From the NCBI GenBank assembly GCA_040437565.1, contig JBDOQK010000013.1, positions 62,001-126,000 on the forward strand: a stretch of DNA of 64,000 nt. The letters run 5' to 3'. The stretch's first letter is position 1; each line of letters opens with the position of its first letter. The notes under the pieces were generated by a model. It did no database searches. It had not been told where the DNA came from and was given only the letters and a program-made list of their open reading frames with translations. Below, piece by piece: positions 55,586-64,000 of the stretch. A program made the position numbers and the translations under genes. This stretch comes from Albugo candida. Lineage: Eukaryota > Oomycota > Peronosporomycetes > Albuginales.

Positions 55586-56842
55586 TCATAGTTCGAGAAG
55601 GACAATTCCGAAAAGAACAGCGATGAAGATGAGGCCTACTGAGTGTTGTAAGGTGACACCAGCTGACTCGCACTTGGCGCAATCATTATTCGGGCACGGT
55701 GCACAGTCTGGTGAGCAGATAGGACACATACAGACGTAGCCGGTCGCAGTGGGTTGGCAACTCCCACCGTCGCTACAACTCGCTTTTGTGCAAACGTCTT
55801 CCGTCGCTCCGCAAGTAGGACCAAAATATCCAGTAGTGCAAACGCACTTCCCGCTTGTGATGTCACAAGTCCCATTCCGGCACGCCAAGTCATTAGTGCA
55901 CTTGGTGCATCGTATATCTTTTTTGCCGCTTTTTCCCTTGTGATTTTTTCCATCGAAACCAGCCTTACATTTGCATTTTCCATTTACACAATCGCCACCA
56001 AACCCACAATCGACATCACAAGCAGCTGATAAGGTATTCTCACATTTTGTTCCGTCAAATCCAGGATAGCACAAACAGCTACGCCTCGTTATTGTTTGCA
56101 GTGATTTGTACGTGCATGTACCTTGATTATTACAGACTGTGGTTGATCCCTCACTCTGACCACAAGCTTCCACTTGACAACTCGACGGATCATATGCTTT
56201 ACTTTCACATTCAGAACTATCCACACACTGGAACGAACCAGAAATTGACTTTTTTCCAAATTTAATGGTAATGGACTCTTCCGGAACATCGCCTGTCAAG
56301 TCTTCATCACTGGTGCTGGTTGGTCCAGCTGCCAATGTCGTGTTCGTGATGGGAGTTTGCTGAAGTAATCGATTATCGACTGAATCCGTTGATTTATCGG
56401 TAGAACTGGTGGTCGTAGTGTCGGCATCTTCTTCTACACGTTTTGCTTTGCGCTTCGATTTTGGTGGTGGCACGGGATCACTATCGGAGGAGTCCGAATC
56501 TGTAGACTTATCTGTATCGGTATCGGTAGGATCGTCTGGTATCGTCTCAGAGGCAGCTTCTGCAGCTACAAAAATGCAATGTACATTTAGATAACCCATA
56601 TCCGGATTTTGATACACCGGACATGCCCCAAAATGCTTTCCTCGACAAGCTGGTCGTGCGTGTGTGTTACTGCTACATCTTTTAACATTGGACCCAGCAG
56701 AGATACAAGCTGTACCGGGGAATTTACTTGTACAGTCTGCATCGCTCTCACATGTGCTCGTAACTTTCTTCTCCTTTGCTTGGACAGACGCTATCCAAAT
56801 TATAGATAAAATGATGATCCACCGCCTGCTAATTGAATGCAT
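55586..56842 (-). CDS. Secreted EGF-like, probably GPI-anchored surface protein
   Basis: 418 aa from ATG 56842, chosen because MHSISRRWIIILSIIWIASV reads as a signal peptide; the frame is also open upstream to another ATG at 56995. The mature part starts with a Cys-rich module (STCESDADCTSKFPGTAC, CSSN, ACRGKHFGACPVYQ), then a Ser/Asp/Thr linker (DPTDTDTDKSTDSDSSDSDP), then EGF-like modules: CSCYPGFDGTKC-type (SCLCYPGFDGTKCE), CDVDCGFGGDCVNGKCKC, NGTCDITSGKCVCTTGYFGP, SCSDGGSCQPTATGYVCMC. The C-terminus is a hydrophobic stretch with no tail (SVGLIFIAVLFGIVLLEL), as in GPI-anchored proteins. A cell-surface or wall role, possibly in adhesion, is inference. Confidence 0.85.
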   Translation of the reverse strand: MHSISRRWIIILSIIWIASVQAKEKKVTSTCESDADCTSKFPGTACISAGSNVKRCSSNTHARPACRGKHFGACPVYQNPDMGYLNVHCIFVAAEAASETIPDDPTDTDTDKSTDSDSSDSDPVPPPKSKRKAKRVEEDADTTTTSSTDKSTDSVDNRLLQQTPITNTTLAAGPTSTSDEDLTGDVPEESITIKFGKKSISGSFQCVDSSECESKAYDPSSCQVEACGQSEGSTTVCNNQGTCTYKSLQTITRRSCLCYPGFDGTKCENTLSAACDVDCGFGGDCVNGKCKCKAGFDGKNHKGKSGKKDIRCTKCTNDLACRNGTCDITSGKCVCTTGYFGPTCGATEDVCTKASCSDGGSCQPTATGYVCMCPICSPDCAPCPNNDCAKCESAGVTLQHSVGLIFIAVLFGIVLLEL

Positions 56843-57786
56843 ATTGTATACAAAATTGCTTGGATTGAGAGAATAGGACTCGACTTTGCCTGATGCGAGT
56901 AAAAAGATAAGTGAAAGGGAGAGAGGGAGAATATAGAAACACAAAATTTTCAATTCACCTTTCCCGCTAATAGGAAAGTTATACAGTCCACGCATTATTG
57001 AATTTGAATGACTATTACCTACACCTTCCTCTTTATTGACTATTCCCTATACCACAAAGAAGTACATCGAGCATTGGTCTGTAAATTCGTCAGTACATAT
57101 ACATGTATGTATGCTACATACGATGCTTGAGTTAATCGATGAAAGCAAGCTGATTTTACAGAAGTGATCAGTAATATAGTTAGTACTCGAGATGGTTTGT
57201 GCGCACAGGATTGGCGTGGCCACCACCATGGTCTCGCTATATGTTGCGTCGCGTCCCCTTTATTTAGTCGCGTGTTAACACGTTCTACCGATTCCCTGCT
57301 TAACGGCCGAAATCCTGATGCGGGCAATTTTTGAGATCCAATCAAGCAAATGGGTCTATCGTTCGCCAAAAACTTGACCGTATCGCTTTCAACCGTGCGG
57401 TGCGTATTGGCCAAGGTCAGAGCCAGTAGATACTGAACAAAACAGCAGCATTCTCGAACGACAATATCGTACAACAGACTAGACTGACAGCTTGTTGATG
57501 AAAGAAAAGGAATTAAAGTGTGGCCGTATATATGAATGATGTAGAATGTGATTATCTATAAAATGAGCACTAAGACTGTTTCTGTCACGACTGATTTGGC
57601 AGCTTAGAGGCCTACGCTATCGATACGATGAGTTCTGGAAGGTAGAATGTCCCACTCTCGCGTTGCGTTGTATTAATTCTGGCGACAATACAAATGAGCA
57701 GCTGCTTAAGGTATCACATATCCCTTCCCACACACTGATCTTGATTAGATTAAGTAAAACACGCCCAGCAGGAGATATCGTGTAAC
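56843..57786. other. Stretch with a doubtful minus-strand frame
   Basis: A 144-codon minus-strand frame (57040-57474) has no ATG at its start and no recognised domain, though its first half (ECCCFVQYLLALTLANTHRT) looks coding. It may be an exon or relic. The rest looks non-coding. Confidence 0.35.
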
Positions 57787-58115
57787 TCACTCCATTCCAA
57801 TATTGTCGAGGGCATCAAGAACGGTGTTTGCTGCATCAACAATTGCTTGCGGTGCTCTAAAATACCACGCATCGAGCTCAATTGCCATTACTCTCCTTGC
57901 ACGATGTAGATGTCAGCAGGCATCATCTCCGAAGGTGTCAAGTTCTTTGACTGGTTATAGTATATTTCCGGAAAAATGTTCAACAAAAAGGTTTTGCTAG
58001 ACTTTGGAGCTGATTTATAAGCCCATGAGCTCTCAGATATGTTATCACGATGTCTTACCTTTCGAGTAATTGCGGGTGGAAGAAATACCGTAATCAAACT
58101 GCATAGAGCGCCCAC
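57787..58115 (-). CDS. Unassigned gene fragment or small gene
   Basis: Minus-strand frame with SSKTFLLNIFPEIYYNQSKN and LTPSEMMPADIYIVQGE; a second frame 35 bases on gives APQAIVDAANTVLDALDNIG, ME and a stop at 57787. A 35-bp GTAATG..TTTTAG intron would join them in frame but would be the shortest in the window; a frameshift in a pseudogene explains the same data. No ATG is seen at the 5' end and no family is recognised. Confidence 0.3.
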
Positions 58116-58205
58116 TTGGAGTCACCTTTCTCCTCTCTCTAAACATATACAGCGAGACCAATTTTTTGCTCATGAAGTTACTGGCGTTACATGCACAGAC
58201 AAGGG

Positions 58206-58416
58206 GAGCATCCTACGGCTCATAGACGGACTCATAGAAGCAAGAAGATGAGCTCCGAAATCGAACGAGCTGGGATAGAAGAGAGCTAACACTCGTCTGA
58301 GTGTTAAGCATTTTCGTGGTAGGAATGCCAGTTGGTACTTCGGCTTTAGCTCAATATATTCGAGATGGACTATTCTTCTTGCTTCTATGAGTCCGTCTAT
58401 GAGCCGTAAGATGCTC
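58206..58416. repeat. 43-bp inverted repeat with 125-bp spacer
   Basis: 58206-58248 (GAGCATCCTACGGCTCATAG.. to CAAGAAGA) is the reverse complement of 58374-58416 with one mismatch in 43. The spacer contains a second, smaller palindrome, TAACACTC GTCT GAGTGTTA at 58287-58306. No N gap is nearby, so this is not the usual contig artefact of this scaffold. No target duplication is seen outside the arms. Confidence 0.8.
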
Positions 58417-58430
58417 AGATATGCCTTCAC

Positions 58431-59300
58431 TGCTGTGTTCCCCGCGGATCGCTTGATTATTCCAAAGTCATCTACAGCGTACGTGAGGTACAGTCAATGA
58501 CGGCAGCATACTATTTTTCTTCAGGTAACCCTTTGTGAAAGTTGCAATTTAGCATTAGAATGGCCTCATGATAGTTCCATTGCGTCGCTTGTTTACTGGT
58601 GCGTTGCATTCGCAGCGCAAAGACGCACCACTTTTGCTCATTGGTCGTGATCGATTCTACTCGATATAATTACAGTCAATACTTTGCTCATCCCCTGATC
58701 GATTTAAGAAGATGCTTGATGCTGCGCATAATTCTGACGCATTTCTAGCGCTTGATTGAGAGCCTGATGCGAAAATCAACTTACTTCAACTAGCAAACAG
58801 AGTACTCTCAGCTCCAGGTCCCTACCCAGCAGGTTGATTCACTAAGCACAAGTTCCGCTATCAACAGCGGGTAAACTTTGACAATCGGTATGTTATGAGT
58901 AGAAACGATTGCGAAAGATGACCAAATACGTCATGGCAAACATGCTTCGAGAATCGAAATGGAGCAACGGGTATAAATATCAACGTACAACGGCATGAAA
59001 ATTAATACGAAGTGAGACTTCAAGTCGTCCGATCCATGTACAAGAAGCCTACAATGTACCTAACACAAATGCATCAGGATCCCGTATCTATCTGCGATAG
59101 CAATTCCTGTCTCTTGCCATTCTTGTATTCGACCCTAGCTCGGGAACATAGATATATGTCGCGTCGCATTTTGAGCACCATCTGAGACGCCACTGTTGAC
59201 ACTGTGCTAATAATCACTCATCAAACAAAGCAATGCGCACTTCCAACTTTTCCTCCCTTTACAGTTGCGGCAATCATTTATTTATATCTTTCGTGGCCAA
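58431..59300. other. Intergenic stretch without a recognised gene
   Basis: About 0.87 kb with only short frames; leads into the next gene's promoter. Confidence 0.45.
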
Positions 59301-61994
59301 ATGAGCATCGACGGATTGCTTACCATCAGATCGAGTCGGGCAATCGCGCATCCACACAATCCACCAAAATTGGATGTCCGAACTGCGTATCAAGAATGGT
59401 TTAATGACCTGTACAAAAGTACACCTCCCAAGTTGCCTGCCGTATCCCGAAGGAAGAAGTCATTTGAATCAGCGGAGGTCGATGAAATTCTTAAACTTCG
59501 CACGCAACCACGCAAAAAACGATTTTCAAAAAAGTATGCTACCTTACTTTCTCACGATTCCTTTCTAAACGTCTGAAAGCAGATGTATGGAACACGCCAT
59601 GGCGCCAACCAGTTCGAGTCTTAGAAGAGATACCAACGGCCCCCGTGTTGTAAGAAGTTTCTCACGTTTTTGGTCAACTGATTTTCATACCATTATGTAA
59701 AAAGCCGAGTAACAATGAAGTTGAGGTCTATCTGACAGTGACAGACGCCATGCGCGCTGCGCATCAACAGGCTGCTAATCGTCGATTTCAAGCTCTCTTG
59801 GATGAAGCCGACTGCGCTAGCTACACTTATGAATCCCCATTTTTTCCAGAGACTCGATTTTTCCAGGCATTGGTCGATCATTTACTTAGCTCGAATCCCT
59901 GCATGACGGAGTTTCCTTCAATCGGTGTTGACATTCCTCCAACACTTATTCGGCTGCGTAACAACGCCGGAGCTGTATTTATTCATAAAAGGAATTGTAC
60001 TGCGGATGACAATACATTGGCTCTCATTCACCTCAAGAGCCGTGAAGAAATGCTTACCAAAACAAATGATATTCTGCAATCCTTCTCTGTCCATGCTGCA
60101 CAAAATCCAATAGCAATAGCCAAAAGCACTGACCGAGCTGCTCGGAAACGTTCCTGGACGCTCCAGTCACTCGAAGAGGTCAAAGCCTCGATGCAAATGC
60201 TTTGGGATTTCAATTCCGTGGGTCACATAATGATCCAGAAATTCATCGTTTGCAAACGTCAAACGGGCATTCAGATGGAAACCATCGACCAAACAAAAGA
60301 GTCGTCTCACAAGAGATATGAGAATAAATGGTTTGCTCGTCCTGTTTACCGTTCCAAAGAAAAAAGCACATTTGTTTGGATCATTCGGAATNNNNNNNNN
60401 NNNNNNNNNNNNNNNNNNNNNNNNNNNNNNNNNNNNNNNNNNNNNNNNNNNNNNNNNNNNNNNNNNNNNNNNNNNNNNNNNNNNNNNNNNNGATTTCAAT
60501 TCCGTGGGTCACATAATGATCCAGAAATTCATCGTTTGCAAACGTCAAACGGGCATTCAGATGGAAACCATCGACCAAACAAAAGAGTCGTCTCACAAGA
60601 GATATGAGAATAAATGGTTTGCTCGTCCTGTTTACCGTTCCAAAGAAAAAAGCACATTTGTTTGGATCATTCGGAATACGGGTTCCAAAGTGAATGATTC
60701 CGCAGACTCATCCAATTGTCAGATCGTCAAGTGTACATCTCGGTAGGTGCCGATGTCTGAGTGCTCGCATTGGAAGCTACAGCTTGTACGTAGGAATGCG
60801 TGGCTTCAACCACGTCGTATAGTGGAGACAGTAGCTCACCGCCTCGAAGCCCTTTTATCGCTTTCGTTTGCCGCTCTATCACTCGATCTGATTCAAGATA
60901 CGGAAGGAAAATGGTGGTATCTCCAAGTCAAAGCCTTGCAATTACATTCTAAAACTGGATTCAAGCACTCTCTGACTCGAACCAACTCAACGCCTGAACG
61001 CGTTTTTTCATCGCTGAATCGCTGTGACGGCAAATTCTGTCAGGAACTCGCTCCCAACGAACAAAACTCAATGCTTCACGTACCATTTCCATCTCGCCAG
61101 CTGCTTCGAAAAGATCTCATCAGTTGTCATTATTTCCAGGATTATTATATGCATCAAACGAATGATACCTCTGATTTCTCAGCAGCTTTGGATTGGTTTT
61201 TGCGTACTAAAGTGAGCAAAAAGGATCGATGCCGACTGTATGAGGTCGTTGTGCTGTGTAAGAATTGTATCGAAAAGTACTTTAGCCTCCAGCAGCAATT
61301 GGTATCGGCTGTANNNNNNNNNNNNNNNNNNNNNNNNNNNNNNNNNNNNNNNNNNNNNNNNNNNNNNNNNNNNNNNNNNNNNNNNNNNNNNNNNNNNNNN
61401 NNNNNNNNNNNNNTTCGAAAAGATCTCATCAGTTGTCATTATTTCCAGGATTATTATATGCATCAAACGAATGATACCTCTGATTTCTCAGCAGCTTTGG
61501 ATTGGTTTTTGCGTACTAAAGTGAGCAAAAAGGATCGATGCCGACTGTATGAGGTCGTTGTGCTGTGTAAGAATTGTATCGAAAAGTACTTTAGCCTCCA
61601 GCAGCAATTGGTATCGGCTGTACACGTCGACGGTCAACAGAGGTCGAAAAGCAGATCACAAGCTCCTCGCAAAACCAACGATCTCGTATATCGTTCATCG
61701 AAAGAGATAGCTACCATACTTCCAGGCTTATCATCGGGACAATCTCCTGCTTTAACCCACAAAGACAGCGGAGACTTGGAACTTTCTTTGGATGAGGATA
61801 TCGTGTACCCACATTGTCGTGCTGAGATTGAGAATTTGGTGAAACGAGCGGATGATACTTTTATGAGTATAGGCTCAAGGCTACAGACACTCACACTCGG
61901 CCGAACGCTTTCTCGGCAAGTAGGAATCGAGCATTCCTGGCCAAAGCATTTGAAAAGCCTCGAGCATCACAAAGAGGGCGGACCCCATGATTGA
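59301..61994 (+). CDS. Large hypothetical protein, one frame with an in-frame TAG
   Basis: Exons 59301-59533, 59580-59649 and 59705 onward keep frame (introns 46 and 55 bp). After collapsing two gap repeats (60206-60391 with 60492-60677; 61105-61313 with 61414-61622) the frame runs to a TAG at 60744-60746 and continues in the same frame to 61994. I could not find a splice pair that removes the TAG, so it is either two genes (second ATG 60753), a nonsense allele or an unseen intron. Features: ETRFFQALVDHLLSSNP, VGHIMIQKFIVCKR, KWFARPVYRSKEKSTFVWII, later VETVAHRLEALLSLSFAALS, IQDTEGKWWYLQVKALQL and a coiled end. The D..G.WW.LQVKA block recalls ends of ATP-grasp-like folds, but no family is recognised. 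Confidence 0.5.
60392..60491. other. Assembly gap (100 N)
   Basis: About 186 bp before the gap (60206-60391) recur from 60492. Confidence 0.9.
61314..61413. other. Assembly gap (100 N)
   Basis: 61105-61313 (209 bp) recurs at 61414-61622. Confidence 0.9.
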
Positions 61995-62209
61995 GTCTTT
62001 CTGAAGGCTCGTAAATCATTAACAAGCTATCCAGCGATCGGAAGACATCAAAGCACAATATGGAACGTGTTTGCATGGCATTCAGTCTCATGAGCTCAAC
62101 AAAAAGAGTTGGACAAACGACCACATTGATTACTTCTCATTTACTGGATTTGTGTCGGTGAGCTACGAATACTGTCCCTGAACCCATGGATGCAAACGAT
62201 GGAGTGCCT

Positions 62210-64000
62210 CTATCTCTCAGATACCCCATACACACTCTCAAAATACCGCAAAAGTTGCTCGCCTTGAAATGAAACCATTTGCACATCACCAAAGCTATTG
62301 ACAAATATGTGAATATCTCGAAGACACCTGTGAGAAAGAATGAATCAAAATAGTCAGAAAAAGACGTTTGACATTCAAACCTTTTCTTCCCGAGTTCCGT
62401 GCGCGGTTGGACGAGTCTGAAGCAGTCTGGAAGCTTTTGGGTAAACATATCAAAGACTCGCGTCATGAGGTCTTTCATTTGCGGCACCGGGAGGACGGGA
62501 TTCAGCACTTGATACAACTTGAGCGTATTCTGTGTGATACCATGCATCGGAGCCGTTGGGATCTCCACATTTGGAGAATCGTAATCGATTTCAGCAGCCA
62601 CATTTTCGAGGAATCGCTTCATGATCTGCTCTTCCACTATCGCCGTAAATTTACTGAATATCTTCTCATTGTGCTCTGCAAAATCGCGCAAAACGCGATC
62701 AAATTCTCCCAATAATGCTTTCTGGCGATCTGAAAAATGAGCGGCGAGTGCGGCTTTGATATGAGGAAGAAGTGTCATGGCAAGCTCTAGTGACTGAGAA
62801 GCGACACCAAGATGTCGGGCAGAGATACTTTTCAATCGAGCGATTTGCATGGCGCCTGCACCCAAAACCAATTGCGTAGTACGCGAATTGAACAGCTACA
62901 AAGCAAGAAAAAAAAGTAAGTAGCCATCAGGCTATAAATCAATTCAGAGGCGTACGCGAAGGATCTCCACACAGCGTTGAGATACATCGGTTGCGAGCAC
63001 GGGGAACGTAGCAGCACATGACATATAATTCATAATGATCTCCAGCATCAGAAGAACCGACCAGACGACTTTGAAGGTTTTCCCACAAATTTGAATCGCT
63101 TTTAACGGCGCCAAACTCTNNNNNNNNNNNNNNNNNNNNNNNNNNNNNNNNNNNNNNNNNNNNNNNNNNNNNNNNNNNNNNNNNNNNNNNNNNNNNNNNN
63201 NNNNNNNNNNNNNNNNNNNTGAGGTCTTTCATTTGCGGCACCGGGAGGACGGGATTCAGCACTTGATACAACTTGAGCGTATTCTGTGTGATACCATGCA
63301 TCGGAGCCGTTGGGATCTCCACATTTGGAGAATCGTAATCGATTTCAGCAGCCACATTTTCGAGGAATCGCTTCATGATCTGCTCTTCCACTATCGCCGT
63401 AAATTTACTGAATATCTTCTCATTGTGCTCTGCAAAATCGCGCAAAACGCGATCAAATTCTCCCAATAATGCTTTCTGGCGATCTGAAAAATGAGCGGCG
63501 AGTGCGGCTTTGATATGAGGAAGAAGTGTCATGGCAAGCTCTAGTGACTGAGAAGCGACACCAAGATGTCGGGCAGAGATACTTTTCAATCGAGCGATTT
63601 GCATGGCGCCTGCACCCAAAACCAATTGCGTAGTACGCGAATTGAACAGCTACAAAGCAAGAAAAAAAAGTAAGTAGCCATCAGGCTATAAATCAATTCA
63701 GAGGCGTACGCGAAGGATCTCCACACAGCGTTGAGATACATCGGTTGCGAGCACGGGGAACGTAGCAGCACATGACATATAATTCATAATGATCTCCAGC
63801 ATCAGAAGAACCGACCAGACGACTTTGAAGGTTTTCCCACAAATTTGAATCGCTTTTAACGGCGCCAAACTCTCGCCATTGAACTCCCGATCTTCCCATA
63901 ATGTTGGTGGAGGTCCTCGACCACTGGAGAGATCCTCGAGGGCTTTATGACGATCGACCGATATCTCCGTGTTTTTCCACATTTCGTGATCGAGCGTTGA
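62210..64000 (-). CDS. VPS54: VPS54, GARP tethering complex subunit, C-terminal part (runs off right edge)
   Basis: The gene enters from the right edge. Exons on the minus strand: 64000-63710, then 63649 (second copy) through the repeated region to 62381, and 62327-62210; introns 60 and 53 bp, all in frame. Signature block: VVWSVLLMLEIIMNYMSCAA, FPVLATDVSQRCVEILRLFN, then SRTTQLVLGAGAMQIARLKS, ISARHLGVASQSLELAMTLL, and the end RDIHIFVNSFGDVQMVSFQG, EQLLRYFESVYGVSER. This matches the conserved C-terminal domain of VPS54, which tethers endosome-derived vesicles at the trans-Golgi. The 654 bp before the gap recur after it (62466-63119 and 63220-63873), so the apparent second copy is not a tandem gene. 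Confidence 0.92.
63120..63219. other. Assembly gap (100 N) inside VPS54
   Basis: 62466-63119 is repeated at 63220-63873; the longest such overlap in the window. Confidence 0.9.

Noticed and set aside
63220-63899. Apparent tandem second copy of VPS54 C-terminal part
   Set aside because: It is identical to 62466-63119 and lies across a 100-N gap; an assembly overlap, not a gene duplication.

Overview
The window reads as nuclear DNA of an oomycete (water-mould stramenopile), most likely a biotroph with a very compact genome such as a white rust (Albugo). That is inference. It rests on tightly packed genes (several neighbours 40-100 bp apart), many short introns (mostly 49-68 bp, GT..AG), a zinc-finger protein of the HGGG 'WRKY19-like' type that is expanded in oomycetes, and ciliary/centrosomal candidates beside core eukaryotic genes. 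No species can be proven from the sequence alone. The window is a draft scaffold: it holds 13 runs of exactly 100 N. Eleven of these are flanked by the same sequence on both sides, so they look like unmerged overlapping contig ends. Collapsing the copies restores continuous reading frames.

Layout. 1-13.4 kb: 3' end of an AP-4 beta adaptin gene, a Cu+-type P-ATPase with about seven HMA-like units, an HGGG zinc-finger protein, a NIPA-like membrane protein, a PP1 inhibitor-3 homologue, a Cys-rich unknown and a discoidin-domain protein. 13.4-18.1 kb (minus strand): a protein with ASH-like domains and a coiled-coil unknown. 19-25.4 kb: a mitochondrial pyrimidine-nucleotide-type carrier, a mitochondrial thioredoxin, omega-amidase and NOP56. 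26-33.4 kb: an AGC kinase, a diacylglycerol-lipase-like protein, a secreted trypsin-like protease and SEC62. 35-40 kb: RIF1 and a decayed Tc1/mariner transposon. 42-46 kb: ERV1, a TPR protein, a wrecked histone H3 locus and an intact histone H4. 46-64 kb: unknown proteins, U2AF small subunit, a transthyretin/CNA-B-like membrane protein, IFRD, a PHD-AWS-SET methyltransferase, a GPI-anchored EGF-like surface protein, an unknown, and the C-terminal part of VPS54 running off the right edge.

Most genes are housekeeping: trafficking (AP-4, SEC62, VPS54), RNA processing (NOP56, U2AF), chromatin (H4, SET methyltransferase, RIF1), redox and mitochondria (ERV1, thioredoxin, carrier). The outward-facing genes are the serine protease, the EGF/GPI protein and the DAG lipase. 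The most unusual locus is 44.3-46.0 kb. An ancestral divergent H3/H4 pair seems to have lost its H3: the H3 tail (residues 1-25) now runs straight into an unrelated Ser/Gly- and Cys-rich reading frame, the H3 core lies about 0.7 kb away with two frameshifts, and a 167-bp MITE with 9-bp target duplications sits between them.
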